A stretch of 64,000 nucleotides of DNA from positions 62,001 to 126,000 of the forward strand of contig NZ_WNZW01000003.1 of NCBI RefSeq assembly GCF_009725165.1. The letters are read 5' to 3'. This stretch comes from Paenibacillus woosongensis (GTDB lineage: Bacteria; Bacillota; Bacilli; Paenibacillales; Paenibacillaceae). Under the pieces are notes generated by a model that was not told the origin of the DNA, made no database searches, and saw only the letters and a program-made list of their open reading frames with translations. This document shows positions 17,518 to 27,271 of the stretch, in pieces. A program made the position numbers and the translations under genes. Each line of letters begins with the position of its first letter. Positions within the stretch are counted from its first letter, which is position 1.

Positions 17518-17883
17518 ATGGCAAACCGAATTTTAATCGTAGACGATGCTGCTTTTATGAGAATGATGATCCGCGACATTTTGACGAAAAACGGTTTCGA
17601 GGTTGTAGGGGAAGCACAAGACGGCGCGCAGGCTGTCGAGAAGTTTAAGGAGCTTCAGCCGGACCTTGTTACTATGGACATCACGATGCCTGAAATGGAC
17701 GGCATTGCCGCGCTCAAAGAAATCAAACAACTAGATCCGAATGCAAAAGTTATTATGTGCTCGGCTATGGGTCAACAGGCGATGGTCATCGACGCGATTC
17801 AAGCCGGTGCCAAGGACTTCATCGTTAAGCCGTTCCAATCCGACCGGGTTATTGAAGCAATCAATAAGACTTTAGGTTTGTAG
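17518..17883 (+). CDS. cheY: Chemotaxis response regulator CheY
   Basis: Single-domain receiver phosphorylated by CheA; it controls the switch. The 121-residue product shows the acidic pair D9-D10, the phosphorylation site D54 in LVTMDITMPEMDG, the switch Ser/Thr in MCSAMG, and K in FIVKPF. AGGGAGGAT precedes ATG 17518. It follows fliY, which supplies the phosphatase acting on it. Confidence 0.97.
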   Translation: MANRILIVDDAAFMRMMIRDILTKNGFEVVGEAQDGAQAVEKFKELQPDLVTMDITMPEMDGIAALKEIKQLDPNAKVIMCSAMGQQAMVIDAIQAGAKDFIVKPFQSDRVIEAINKTLGL

Positions 17884-17894
17884 GATAAATAGAG

Positions 17895-18431
17895 ATGAAC
17901 TCGAATCAGCCGGATTACCAGCCGATTGGCAGCGATATTAATATCTGGGGTAACTTGCTAACGGTTATCTTTGTGCTGGCTATTATTATTGTATTGATCG
18001 TATTATTGATTCGATTTCTTGGTAAAAGAAACCGGTATTTGTCCCAAAGCCGATCGATCCGTATTTTAGGGGCCGTCGGTCTAGGACCAAACAAATCCTT
18101 GCAGGTTATCGAAATCGGAGGAAATGTCTATCTCGTCGGTGTAGGCGAAGACATTTCCTTAGTCGATAAAATAAGCGATCCGGAAGAGGTAGTCTTACTA
18201 CACCAGGCATTTGCAGAAGAGGGGGCTGAATTTCCCGGATTGGCTTCTGTTATAGGAAATCTGGTCTCTCGTTTTCGCAAACCTTCTCCAGAGGAGGAGG
18301 AACTAGACGAGACAAGGTTCCATGAAGTATTTCAGTCACAGCTAAGAAAGATGCCTACTCGGAAACAGCAAATGGAGGAGCTCCTTCAGGACAATGAAGA
18401 ACAATCTACAGATCGGTTGAGGAATTCATGA
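17895..18431 (+). CDS. fliO: Flagellar biosynthetic protein FliO (FliZ in Bacillus naming)
   Basis: Membrane protein that helps assemble the FliP-FliQ-FliR export gate. The 178-residue product has one membrane helix at about residues 20-42 (Leu/Ile/Val-rich) followed by RFLGKRNRYLSQSRSIRILGAVGLGPNKSL and YLVGVGEDISL, which are family blocks. It has no cleavable signal. ATG 17895 is 11 bases after cheY, and the last four bases overlap fliP (ATGA). Confidence 0.92.
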   Translation: MNSNQPDYQPIGSDINIWGNLLTVIFVLAIIIVLIVLLIRFLGKRNRYLSQSRSIRILGAVGLGPNKSLQVIEIGGNVYLVGVGEDISLVDKISDPEEVVLLHQAFAEEGAEFPGLASVIGNLVSRFRKPSPEEEELDETRFHEVFQSQLRKMPTRKQQMEELLQDNEEQSTDRLRNS

Positions 18432-19189
18432 AGAAAAAGGTCTTAATTGTAGGATTAATGCTAGCGTTATGCAGTATGCTGACGGTGTCGGCCGCTTCTG
18501 CCGCGCCAGTGAATCCGATACCGGATATCGGAATACAAATAGGAAATCCGGATGGGCAGCCAGGCACGAGCTCACTCTCGATTATTTTGCTCATCACGGT
18601 ACTAAGTATCGCACCAGCGATACTTGTCCTCATGACGAGCTTTACGAGAATCGTAATTGTACTTGGATTTGTGCGTAACTCTTTGGGAACGCAGCAAATG
18701 CCTCCCAACCAGGTTCTGATCGGATTGGCGTTATTTCTGACTCTATTCGTCATGAGCCCGACATTGTCTACGATTAATGAGGTAGCTTTGCAGCCTTATA
18801 TCAAGGGTGAACTGACACAAACGGAAGCATTGGATAAAGCGGCTGTACCGATGAAGAAATTTATGTACTCGCATACGCGTCCCAAGGATCTCCAATTATT
18901 TCTCAGTTACACCAAAACGGCCAAGCCGGCCAGTTACGAGGATTTGCCGATTTCAGTATTGGTGCCAGCATATGCGATTAGCGAGCTCAAGACGGCATTC
19001 CAAATGGGCTTCATGATATTCATTCCGTTTTTGATCATCGACATCGTCGTATCGAGTGTGCTGATGGCAATGGGGATGATGATGCTGCCTCCAGTGATGA
19101 TATCGCTGCCGTTCAAAATTTTGCTATTCGTTCTAGTTGATGGTTGGTATCTCGTTGTGAAGTCGCTGTTGGCAAGCTTTAGTCCTTAG
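18428..19189 (+). CDS. fliP: Flagellar export gate protein FliP
   Basis: Core pentamer of the type III export gate. The 253-residue product begins with a signal-like segment (Lys-rich, hydrophobic at about 5-22, Ala-rich end), as many FliP proteins do. Four membrane helices follow. Signatures seen are LMTSFTRIVIVLGFVRNSLG, MKKFMYSHTRPKDLQLF, and MMMLPPVMISLPFKILLFVLVDGW. It is coupled to fliO and followed, after 77 bases, by fliQ. Confidence 0.97.
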   Translation: MKKKVLIVGLMLALCSMLTVSAASAAPVNPIPDIGIQIGNPDGQPGTSSLSIILLITVLSIAPAILVLMTSFTRIVIVLGFVRNSLGTQQMPPNQVLIGLALFLTLFVMSPTLSTINEVALQPYIKGELTQTEALDKAAVPMKKFMYSHTRPKDLQLFLSYTKTAKPASYEDLPISVLVPAYAISELKTAFQMGFMIFIPFLIIDIVVSSVLMAMGMMMLPPVMISLPFKILLFVLVDGWYLVVKSLLASFSP

Positions 19190-19266
19190 CCGGAATGCGG
19201 TGGTTTTGTTCCGGATTCCGGCGGACAGATCCGGGTGGATTACATCAAACATAGGGGGAAGACGGA

Positions 19267-19536
19267 ATGAATACGGATTTTATAGTCGGGTTGGCCGGAC
19301 AAGCGGTTTATACCGTGCTGAAGGTGAGTGCGCCAATGCTTGTTATTGGGTTGGCGGTCGGGCTGATTGTGAGTATATTCCAGGCGACGACACAAATCCA
19401 GGAACAGACGCTAGCATTCGTTCCTAAAATTATTGCCGTTTTGCTTGCCCTGCTATTGTTTGGCCCTTGGATTTTGACGACTATGGTTGATTTCACTTAT
19501 GGTATTTTAAACAATCTTTCTAATTATATCGGTTAG
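19267..19536 (+). CDS. fliQ: Flagellar export gate protein FliQ
   Basis: Small gate subunit with two membrane helices. The 89-residue product carries the family block SIFQATTQIQEQTLAFVPKI between helices at about 12-35 and 55-80. AGGGGGAAGACGG precedes ATG 19267. It is in canonical order between fliP and fliR. Confidence 0.96.
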   Translation: MNTDFIVGLAGQAVYTVLKVSAPMLVIGLAVGLIVSIFQATTQIQEQTLAFVPKIIAVLLALLLFGPWILTTMVDFTYGILNNLSNYIG

Positions 19537-19548
19537 GCGAAAAGGATT

Positions 19549-20337
19549 ATGGAGATCTTACTGCAAGGAATTTCAGTTTTTTTACTTGTTTTTTGTCGAA
19601 TGACAGCTTTTTTTGTCGTAGCTCCGATATTTTCATCACGTGGTGTTCCTAATATATTCAAAGTTGGCTTGTCGGCAATGATCGCATTGTTGATTGTCAT
19701 TATACAGGGCTTCAATCAGGCGATTCCAACCGATCTCAACTATCTATTATTGGTGATCCGCGAGCTGCTGATCGGGTTGCTGATGGGATATGTGGCCCAA
19801 TTGCTATTTACGGTTATTCAGATGGCGGGATCTTTTATCGACATCCAAATGGGATTCGGGATCGTGAACGTGATTGATCCGATGACCGGAGCTTCGGCGC
19901 CTGTACTGGGCAACTTTAAATACATTATTGCGACTTTGTTATTTCTGTCGATGAATGGTCATCATTACCTGCTGGATGCCGTCATTCGCAGCTATAACTG
20001 GATGCCTTTGTCCAATGAACTGTTTCAGAGAATATATCATGGGACTCTATCTGAATTTTTAGTTAGAACCTTTAGCCAAGCATTCTTATTATCGTTTCAA
20101 TTGGCGGCCCCGCTGGTTGTTGCACTGTTCATAACCGATGTGGCGCTTGGATTCTTGGCACGAACGGCTCCCCAGTTTAACGTCTTTGTCATTGGGATCC
20201 CGCTCAAAATTATGGTCGGACTAGCGATGCTTCTGCTGCTAATCCCCAGCTTGATTTACGCGTTCGAGAATCTGTTTCAGGTATTGTTTAAATCGCTGCA
20301 TAATTTGTTCGGTACGATCGGGCAAAGACCGACGTAG
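19549..20337 (+). CDS. fliR: Flagellar export gate protein FliR
   Basis: Polytopic gate subunit that closes the FliPQR helical assembly. The 262-residue product has about six hydrophobic segments and the family motifs RMTAFFVVAPIFSSRGVPN near the N-terminus, GSFIDIQMGFGIVNVIDPM in the middle, and DVALGFLARTAPQFNVFVIG. The ATG at 19549 has AAAAGGAT upstream. flhB follows 15 bases downstream. Confidence 0.96.
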   Translation: MEILLQGISVFLLVFCRMTAFFVVAPIFSSRGVPNIFKVGLSAMIALLIVIIQGFNQAIPTDLNYLLLVIRELLIGLLMGYVAQLLFTVIQMAGSFIDIQMGFGIVNVIDPMTGASAPVLGNFKYIIATLLFLSMNGHHYLLDAVIRSYNWMPLSNELFQRIYHGTLSEFLVRTFSQAFLLSFQLAAPLVVALFITDVALGFLARTAPQFNVFVIGIPLKIMVGLAMLLLLIPSLIYAFENLFQVLFKSLHNLFGTIGQRPT

Positions 20338-20352
20338 GATAGGGGGATCGTT

Positions 20353-21441
20353 ATGTCGTTCCGGTATACGCTGGATCTGCAGTTGTTTGCCGGTGAGAAA
20401 ACAGAGAAGGCCACGCCCAAAAAACGGCAGGACGCCCGGAAGAAAGGCCAGGTTGCGAAAAGTCAGGATTTATCAGGTTCAGTCGTGCTGTTATCCGGAT
20501 TTTTATGTCTGCTCATGTTTGGCGGATATATGAAGGAACGGCTGATGCTTCTTTTTTCTGATGTATATTTTCACCGGCTGAATATGGACGTAACGAATGA
20601 AAATGTTATGACGATGTTTGGGGACTACGCCGTTCAGATTTTAGTGCTTCTGGCGCCTCTGCTGTTGATTGTGGTCGTTATGGCTGCCGTAGCAAACTAC
20701 GCCCAGGTCGGCTTCCTCCTTACTGGGGAACCATTAAAAATGCAGTTGAAGAAACTGGACCCCATTCAGGGATTCAAAAGAATTTTCTCAATGCGTTCGT
20801 TAGTCGAATTTTTAAAATCCATTCTTAAACTAACTATAATTGGTTTTTTGGTCTATACGACGATATGGGGAGAACGGGGCAATATTGCTTCTTTAGGCCA
20901 CGTCACGATCGAGGATGCATTTTACTTTACTTCGAAGCTGACGATGAACCTAGGATTAAAGATTGGCGCCGCTTTATTTGTACTAGCGGTACTTGATTAT
21001 ATGTACCAAAAATATGATCACGAGAAAAATTTGAGAATGTCGAAGCAGGACATTAAAGATGAGTACAAGAAAATGGAAGGCGATCCGCTGATCAAAGGTA
21101 AAATACGTGAAAGACAGCGCCGTATGGCGCTCCAGCGTATGATGCAAGAAGTTCCTAAAGCGGATGTGATTATTACGAACCCGACCCATTTTGCGGTTGC
21201 CTTGAAATACGAAGGCTCGGAAATGGATGCTCCACAAGTCGTTGCCAAGGGTCAGGACTACGTTGCCCTTCGTATTCGAGAGATCGCTAAGGAACACGGC
21301 GTTATTATTATGGAAAACAAGCCGCTGGCTCGTGCATTGTTCCAAAGAGCGGAAATCGGGGATACGATTCCTGCGGATTTGTTTCAAGCCGTGGCCGAAG
21401 TGCTGGCTTACGTATATAGAATGAAAGGTAAGAGTAAATAA
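20353..21441 (+). CDS. flhB: Flagellar export switch protein FlhB
   Basis: Inner-membrane export protein whose autocleavage switches substrate from hook to filament. The 362-residue product begins LDLQLFAGEKTEKATPKKR, has four membrane helices between about 30 and 215, a linker with EYKKMEGDPLIKGKIRERQR, and the self-cleavage site NPTH at residues 276-279 (cut between N and P in the family), followed by FAVALKYE. TAGGGGGAT precedes ATG 20353. Its stop overlaps the first possible start of flhA. Confidence 0.98.
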   Translation: MSFRYTLDLQLFAGEKTEKATPKKRQDARKKGQVAKSQDLSGSVVLLSGFLCLLMFGGYMKERLMLLFSDVYFHRLNMDVTNENVMTMFGDYAVQILVLLAPLLLIVVVMAAVANYAQVGFLLTGEPLKMQLKKLDPIQGFKRIFSMRSLVEFLKSILKLTIIGFLVYTTIWGERGNIASLGHVTIEDAFYFTSKLTMNLGLKIGAALFVLAVLDYMYQKYDHEKNLRMSKQDIKDEYKKMEGDPLIKGKIRERQRRMALQRMMQEVPKADVIITNPTHFAVALKYEGSEMDAPQVVAKGQDYVALRIREIAKEHGVIIMENKPLARALFQRAEIGDTIPADLFQAVAEVLAYVYRMKGKSK

Positions 21442-21464
21442 TGGACGGGATCGGAGGCGGAGCC

Positions 21465-23501
21465 ATGAAGAAGGCTAAGGATTTATTTATACTTTTAGGA
21501 ATTATCGGCATCGTTCTACTAATGATTCTTCCGATCCCGACTTGGCTGCTGGATATTCTTCTCATTATCAACATATCGGTCGCGCTTATGATTCTGCTCG
21601 TCGCCATGAACACAAAGGAGGCATTACAATTCTCCATCTTTCCGGCGATGCTGCTCATTACCACGTTGTTCCGGCTGGCGTTGAACGTTTCGACAACGAA
21701 GCTGATTTTAGGACAAGCGAAGGCTGGGGACGTGGTTGCGACATTTGGATCGTGGGTGTCGCAGGGCCAGCCGGTCGTCGGTTTTATCGTGTTTCTGATT
21801 CTAGTTGTCGTGCAGTTCATCGTCATTACCAAGGGTTCGGAGCGCGTGGCGGAAGTAGCGGCACGCTTTACCTTGGATGCGATGCCCGGCAAGCAGATGA
21901 GTATTGACGCAGATTTAAATGCCGGCTTGATTAACGAGCAGCAGGCTAGGGATCGCCGACGCAAGATCGAAAGAGAGTCGGATTTCTACGGAGCTATGGA
22001 CGGGGCGAGCAAATTCGTCAAAGGTGACGCCATTGCCAGTATTATCATTCTCCTTATTAATCTTATCGGCGGATTTATCATCGGAATGTCGATTCATGGA
22101 ATGCCGTTTGGCGATGCGCTTTCCACTTATTCACTGCTTACGATCGGGGACGGTTTGGTTAGCCAGATTCCGGCGCTGCTTATTTCCACGGCAGCCGGTT
22201 TGATTGTTACCCGAGCATCGTCGGAAGGCAATCTTGCAGAGGATATCACAGGCCAACTGTTCTCTTATCCGAAGCTGGTTTATATTGTTGCCGGAACGAT
22301 TGCAATGCTAGGACTTTTTACTCCGATTGGGCCGATAACGACTTTGCCTTTTGCCGGAATGTTATGCTTTGCGGCTTACCGGATGCAGAAAAATCTGGAT
22401 CGCCGTCAAATCGAGCAGGAGCAGGAAGAGGAGGAGCAGGAGATCGAAGAGGTACGCAGTCCGGAGAGTGTTATCAATCTACTGCAGGTTGATCCGATTG
22501 AATTTGAATTCGGATACGGTTTGATTCCGCTTGCTGATACTGGACAAGGCGGAGATCTGCTAGACCGAATCATCATGATCAGGCGACAATGTGCCCTGGA
22601 AATGGGGCTGGTCGTACCCGTCATTCGCATTCGTGACAATATTCAACTAAAACCGAATGAATATGTCATTAAAATAAAAGGAAATATCGTTGGTCGTGGT
22701 GAATTATTACTTAATCACTATTTGGCTATGAGTCCTGGGATGGACGACGAATCGATTACAGGTATAGAGACCCAGGAGCCAGCCTTTGGATTGCCGGCGC
22801 TTTGGATTGATGAATCGACCAAGGACCGGGCTGAGTTATCAGGTTACACGGTGGTAGATCCACCATCCGTCGTGGCTACTCATTTGACGGAAATGATCAA
22901 GAAGCATGCTCATGAGCTTCTTGGCAGACAAGAGACGAAGGCGCTTGTCGATAATCTTAGAGAGAATTACGCTGTGCTTGTTGATGAGCTGATTCCTTCG
23001 GTTCTTACCATCGGAGATGTGCAGAAAGTACTAGCCAAATTGCTGCGTGAGAAAATATCGATCCGCGATATGGTAACGATATTTGAAACGTTAGCCGACT
23101 ACGGAACCTATACGAAGGATCCTGACGTATTGACCGAATATGTGCGGCAGGCGTTATCCAGACAAATTACGCAGCAGTATACGCAGCAAGGCGAGACGAT
23201 GAGGGTTATTACCGTAGGTCCATCGCTTGAGAAGAAAATTGCCGAGAGCGTACAGCAGACCGATCAGGGCAGTTATTTGGCCCTAGATCCAGCTTCTACT
23301 CAAACGGTCTACCAGAAACTGACGGAGCAAATCAACCGGCTCATTCAATCCGGACAGCAGCCGATTGTCCTCACGTCACCGACGATCCGCATGTACTTGC
23401 GGCAGGTGATTGAACGGACGATGCAGGATGTACCGGTACTGTCTTATAGCGAGCTTGAGCCGAATGTCGAAATTCAGAGTGTCGGAGTGGTGAACTTATG
23501 A
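21465..23501 (+). CDS. flhA: Flagellar export protein FlhA
   Basis: Largest export gate component; a nonameric ring whose cytoplasmic domain docks chaperone-substrate complexes. The 678-residue product (B. subtilis 677) has about eight membrane helices in the first 310 residues, the FHIPEP-type block with RFTLDAMPGKQMSIDADLNAG and DFYGAMDGASKFVKGDA, a Glu-rich linker, and the cytoplasmic domain with EFEFGYGLIPLAD and GLPALWI. ATG at 21465 is chosen because GGAGGC lies seven bases upstream; an in-frame ATG at 21441 overlaps the flhB stop and lacks a site. It overlaps flhF by four bases. Confidence 0.98.
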   Translation: MKKAKDLFILLGIIGIVLLMILPIPTWLLDILLIINISVALMILLVAMNTKEALQFSIFPAMLLITTLFRLALNVSTTKLILGQAKAGDVVATFGSWVSQGQPVVGFIVFLILVVVQFIVITKGSERVAEVAARFTLDAMPGKQMSIDADLNAGLINEQQARDRRRKIERESDFYGAMDGASKFVKGDAIASIIILLINLIGGFIIGMSIHGMPFGDALSTYSLLTIGDGLVSQIPALLISTAAGLIVTRASSEGNLAEDITGQLFSYPKLVYIVAGTIAMLGLFTPIGPITTLPFAGMLCFAAYRMQKNLDRRQIEQEQEEEEQEIEEVRSPESVINLLQVDPIEFEFGYGLIPLADTGQGGDLLDRIIMIRRQCALEMGLVVPVIRIRDNIQLKPNEYVIKIKGNIVGRGELLLNHYLAMSPGMDDESITGIETQEPAFGLPALWIDESTKDRAELSGYTVVDPPSVVATHLTEMIKKHAHELLGRQETKALVDNLRENYAVLVDELIPSVLTIGDVQKVLAKLLREKISIRDMVTIFETLADYGTYTKDPDVLTEYVRQALSRQITQQYTQQGETMRVITVGPSLEKKIAESVQQTDQGSYLALDPASTQTVYQKLTEQINRLIQSGQQPIVLTSPTIRMYLRQVIERTMQDVPVLSYSELEPNVEIQSVGVVNL

Positions 23502-24889
23502 GAGTAAAACGGTATATCGTCGACACTATGCCTGATGCGATGCAGAAAATTCGCGATGAACTTGGAAAGGATGCCGTCATACTAAGCACAAAGGAGCTGA
23601 AGCTCGGCGGATTTCTAGGAATGTTCCAGAAACGAAAAATCGAGGTCATTGCCGCATCAGAGAGCAAGGAAGCTACTGTGCCGAAAGGGAAACCCTCTCG
23701 GCCCGTCGCTTCTTCTCCTTCACTCCCGCCGATTGTGCCCCGGGCCGTACCAGAGGCTTATCGCAAATCAACGGCAATGACGTCGCAAGCTACAGATCAT
23801 AGTCAGCCTGTGGCTACAGCAGACGAGGAGAAGCTTCTATCTAAGGACAACCGCTTGTCGGCGGCCGTCATCGCAGCCGCAAAGGAGGAGGATCCTCTTT
23901 CTCCAGAAGAACTCCTGCGCTTAGCAGCGCACAAGACAAGCACAGACACCGTTATCTCTGCAAGTGCAGCTGGTTCAAAGAGCTCTGCTTCCACGTCTTT
24001 AAGCAGTTCGAAGGAAGACCGGCTATTCATTGAAATCGAACAGATGAAAATGCTGATGACGAAGCTTGCGCGTTTCCAGGAAGGTCTGCCGGAGCTCCCG
24101 GAGCCGCTGAGTCAAGTAAAGGAGCGGCTCGACGAGCAAGAAATCAGCTCGGAGCTTGCCGATGTATGGGTAGATGAAGCCTATACAGCCTGGGAAAACG
24201 ACGGGAAAACGATGAGCGATGAAGAGCTTGTCGCCATGATCAGAGCCAGTGCGGAAACATTCCTAAAGGACCGCATCGGCGAAGGGATTCAAGACGGAAC
24301 TAAAGTCGTTTATATCGTAGGCCCAACGGGTGTCGGCAAAACAACGACCATTGCCAAGCTTGCGGCGGATCAGATTTTTCGCCTTCGCAAGAAGGTCGGG
24401 TTTATTACGGCGGATACGTATCGTATATCTGCAATCGAGCAGCTGCGCACTTACGCTTCGATCTTAAACGTTCCGCTCGAAGTGGTTCAATCGCCAGGCG
24501 ATGTACAAAGGGCTATGCAGCGATTGGAGCATTGTGATTTGATCCTGATGGATACGGCAGGCAGGAACTACCTTAACGAGCTGTATGTGGCAGAGCTGCA
24601 TAGCCTGCTAAGTCCATCGGAGCGTAGCGAAACTTATTTGGTGTTGAGCTTGACCTCTAAAAGTCGCGATATGATGAAAATTACCGAGCATTTTAGCAAA
24701 TACGGCATCCAGAAGGTGATATTTACGAAGCTAGACGAAACGCAAAGCGTGGGACCCATCTATAATTTGCTGCATGAGTATCCCATGCAGGTGTCATATG
24801 TAACAAACGGTCAGAATGTCCCTGATGATTTACTGCCTGCAAATAATGACTTGTTCACGAATATGCTCCTTGGAGCGCAAAGAACATGA
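23498..24889 (+). CDS. flhF: Flagellar placement GTPase FlhF
   Basis: SRP-family GTPase that sets flagellar position and number together with FlhG. The 463-residue product has a short N-terminal B domain beginning MRVKRYIVDTMPDAMQKIRDELG, a low-complexity Ser/Ala/Lys-rich region at about 55-170, then the NG domains. Nucleotide motifs seen are [15 protein letters not shown] (G1), ADTYRISAIEQLRTYA, DTAGRN (G3) and TKLDETQSVG (G4/G5). Its ends are coupled to flhA and flhG by ATGA overlaps. Confidence 0.97.
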   Translation: MRVKRYIVDTMPDAMQKIRDELGKDAVILSTKELKLGGFLGMFQKRKIEVIAASESKEATVPKGKPSRPVASSPSLPPIVPRAVPEAYRKSTAMTSQATDHSQPVATADEEKLLSKDNRLSAAVIAAAKEEDPLSPEELLRLAAHKTSTDTVISASAAGSKSSASTSLSSSKEDRLFIEIEQMKMLMTKLARFQEGLPELPEPLSQVKERLDEQEISSELADVWVDEAYTAWENDGKTMSDEELVAMIRASAETFLKDRIGEGIQDGTKVVYIVGPTGVGKTTTIAKLAADQIFRLRKKVGFITADTYRISAIEQLRTYASILNVPLEVVQSPGDVQRAMQRLEHCDLILMDTAGRNYLNELYVAELHSLLSPSERSETYLVLSLTSKSRDMMKITEHFSKYGIQKVIFTKLDETQSVGPIYNLLHEYPMQVSYVTNGQNVPDDLLPANNDLFTNMLLGAQRT

Positions 24890-25776
24890 ATGACCAGGCC
24901 CAGGCTCTTAGACGGCTTGTATCAAAGCTGGAAGGCTCTTACGACAGGCTGGCGCCAAGATCAAATTCGGCCCGGATTTTAACCGTTAGCAGCGGCAAAG
25001 GCGGTGTCGGCAAGTCCAATTTCACCTTGAACTTCGCTCTAGCCCTCAAAACACTCGGCCGCAAGGTGCTGATTTTCGATGCGGATATCGGGATGGCGAA
25101 TATCGATGTGCTGATGGGCGTCAGGGCAAGGTACAATCTGTATCATCTGTTAAAAGGCGAAAAGAATTTGGAGGAGATCATCGAGCTTGGAACAAACGGT
25201 CTGCCTTTTATTGCAGGCGGCTCGGGAATGGCGGACCTGTTTACTTTATCGGAATCCGACTTGAACTATTTTACAGCTCAGATTGAAGAGTTTTCGGAGA
25301 AGATGGACTACATCATATTCGATACCGGCGCAGGCTTATCCAAAGAAACCGTAAAATTTATTACAGCAGCCGACGAGTGCATAGTAGTAACCACTCCGGA
25401 GCCAACGTCGATAACAGATGCTTATGCATTAATCAAAGTCGTTCACGGCATGGAACAGGAAGTGCCGTTCCGGCTTGTTGTTAACCGGGTTGCAAACCAG
25501 CAGGAGGCAAAACAGGTTACCGATAAGCTGTCGCTGGTAGCCAAACGCTTTCTCGATATGGAAATCGCCATGCTTGGACATATTCATGACGATCCGCATG
25601 TGATGCAAGCGGTCAAGAAACAAATCCCATTTTCAACCGCTTTTCCTAGCTGTGTAGCTGCGCGCGATATTCAGCGTTTAGCGATGAGATTTTTGGAAGT
25701 TCCGCAGATGGGGCAAAAGGATACCTTGACAGGAATCAAAGGATTTATGCACAGATGGCTTAAACGCACAAAATGA
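24886..25776 (+). CDS. flhG: Flagellar number regulator FlhG (YlxH), ParA/MinD-type ATPase
   Basis: MinD-like ATPase that activates FlhF GTPase and limits flagellar number. The 296-residue product has an N-terminal DQAQALRRLV segment, which matches the FlhF-activating helix, the deviant Walker A SSGKGGVGKSN at about residues 32-42, FDADIGMANIDVLMG, and DTGAGLSKETVKFI. The C-terminal part is Lys/Arg-rich, consistent with membrane contact. It is coupled to flhF by ATGA, and cheB follows 28 bases later. Confidence 0.96.
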   Translation: MNDQAQALRRLVSKLEGSYDRLAPRSNSARILTVSSGKGGVGKSNFTLNFALALKTLGRKVLIFDADIGMANIDVLMGVRARYNLYHLLKGEKNLEEIIELGTNGLPFIAGGSGMADLFTLSESDLNYFTAQIEEFSEKMDYIIFDTGAGLSKETVKFITAADECIVVTTPEPTSITDAYALIKVVHGMEQEVPFRLVVNRVANQQEAKQVTDKLSLVAKRFLDMEIAMLGHIHDDPHVMQAVKKQIPFSTAFPSCVAARDIQRLAMRFLEVPQMGQKDTLTGIKGFMHRWLKRTK

Positions 25777-25804
25777 TTCTGCATTAAGGAACAGGGGTGG
25801 GACT

Positions 25805-27244
25805 ATGCCTTACCGGATAATGGTGGTTGATGATTCGGCATTCATGAGAAAGATCGTGTCGGACTTAATTGAGCAGGATCCGGATTTTCAAGTGATCGGC
25901 ACTGCTCGGAATGGCCGAGAGGCCATTGAGCAAATCGGCCTGCTCTCGCCGGATTTGGTCACAATGGATGTGGAAATGCCGGAGCTCAACGGGCTTGATG
26001 CTTTAAAGATCATTATGGAGCGCCAGCCGCTTCCCGTAATCATGCTTTCGGGCATTAACGAGCAGGGGATGCGCGAGACAATCATGGCCCTTGAGCTTGG
26101 CGCCTTCGATTTCATTCGTAAACCCTCCGCTTCAACGAGTTCCCATGATATTAGGCAGGTGAAGCTTGAACTGCATGAACAGATCCGTACGGCCATGCAG
26201 ATGAAGGAGCGTAAAGCTGCACGGGAGTCGGGATTGCATACGCAGGCTGAGCTGCACTCTCTCCGGCCAGCATCATCCGCTAAGACAACCCATAGCGCAG
26301 ATACCGGGGCTGGACGAGCGTCAAGCAAACCTAAACCTGAACGCATGATTATCCGTGGGATGGAGCATCATGCTTCGGCTACTGCTAAAGAGCAGATTCC
26401 CAAATCAGCTGCCGCTAAGCTGGAGCGGGATGCCTGGACCGGAGCGAGAAGCGATCAAGACCGATCCCGGAAGATAGGCGCCGAGACGGTGAGCAAGCCG
26501 GGCAAGGCAAACAGAACTGATCCAGAAATTGTATCAAGAAGCAGTCCTGCAGCTCAGGACCAAGGCACGGAAAAGCTTTTGGCTCAAAAGGACAAAGCCC
26601 CAGTGCAGGGGACGGGGCCTAAAGAAGCAGCAGGCGCTAAGTACCCAGCCCAAAAGCATACCAAGACCGATTTTACGGATATTGTAGCTATCGGCACTTC
26701 AACCGGCGGACCGAAGGCTCTAAAGGCAGTGTTGGAAAAAATACCTCGGAACTTTCCGGCGCCGATTGTGATTGTGCAGCATATGCCGCCAAACTTTACT
26801 AAGTCGCTTGCACAGCGTTTGGACAGTTTAAGCCAACTTCGCGTCGTTGAGGCCGAGGAGGGAATGAAGCTGCTGCCTGGTACCGCATATATTGCTCCTG
26901 GCGGGTTTCATATGAATGTCGTTTATGGATCAGACGGATATAAGATTACCCTGAACAGCCAACAGCAGCGAAATGGCCACCGGCCATCCGTTGAGGTGTT
27001 GTACGAATCGTTGCTTCCGCTCACTACCTTGAAAAGGCATATCGTGCTGCTGACAGGAATGGGCAGTGACGGGGCCAGAGCGATGAAGAAACTGTACGAG
27101 GCTGGGGTAACCTCGACGATCGCCGAGAGCGAGGAGACATGCGTCGTTTATGGCATGCCGCGCTCTGCGATTGAACTTCATTGTGTAAGCCATGTTTTAC
27201 CGTTACAAGAAATAGGTCCTAAGCTCGTACAAGTAGTGAAATAA
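25805..27244 (+). CDS. cheB: Chemotaxis protein-glutamate methylesterase CheB
   Basis: Removes methyl groups from (or deamidates) chemoreceptors when phosphorylated. The N-terminal receiver (about 1-120) has D9-D10, phospho-site D55 in VTMDVEMPELNG, and K in FIRKPS. The C-terminal esterase domain (about 290-479) has AIGTSTGGPKAL with the catalytic Ser, IVQHMPPNFTKSLA with the His, and LLTGMGSDGARAMK with the Asp. At 479 residues it is about 120 longer than the B. subtilis enzyme. The excess is a charged, low-complexity linker at about 125-285 rich in Lys, Arg, Ala, Ser and Glu. Start ATG 25805 follows AGGGGTGGGA. Confidence 0.95.
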   Translation: MPYRIMVVDDSAFMRKIVSDLIEQDPDFQVIGTARNGREAIEQIGLLSPDLVTMDVEMPELNGLDALKIIMERQPLPVIMLSGINEQGMRETIMALELGAFDFIRKPSASTSSHDIRQVKLELHEQIRTAMQMKERKAARESGLHTQAELHSLRPASSAKTTHSADTGAGRASSKPKPERMIIRGMEHHASATAKEQIPKSAAAKLERDAWTGARSDQDRSRKIGAETVSKPGKANRTDPEIVSRSSPAAQDQGTEKLLAQKDKAPVQGTGPKEAAGAKYPAQKHTKTDFTDIVAIGTSTGGPKALKAVLEKIPRNFPAPIVIVQHMPPNFTKSLAQRLDSLSQLRVVEAEEGMKLLPGTAYIAPGGFHMNVVYGSDGYKITLNSQQQRNGHRPSVEVLYESLLPLTTLKRHIVLLTGMGSDGARAMKKLYEAGVTSTIAESEETCVVYGMPRSAIELHCVSHVLPLQEIGPKLVQVVK

Positions 27245-27271
27245 GGAATCTCTTAGAGGAGGTGCCTCACC

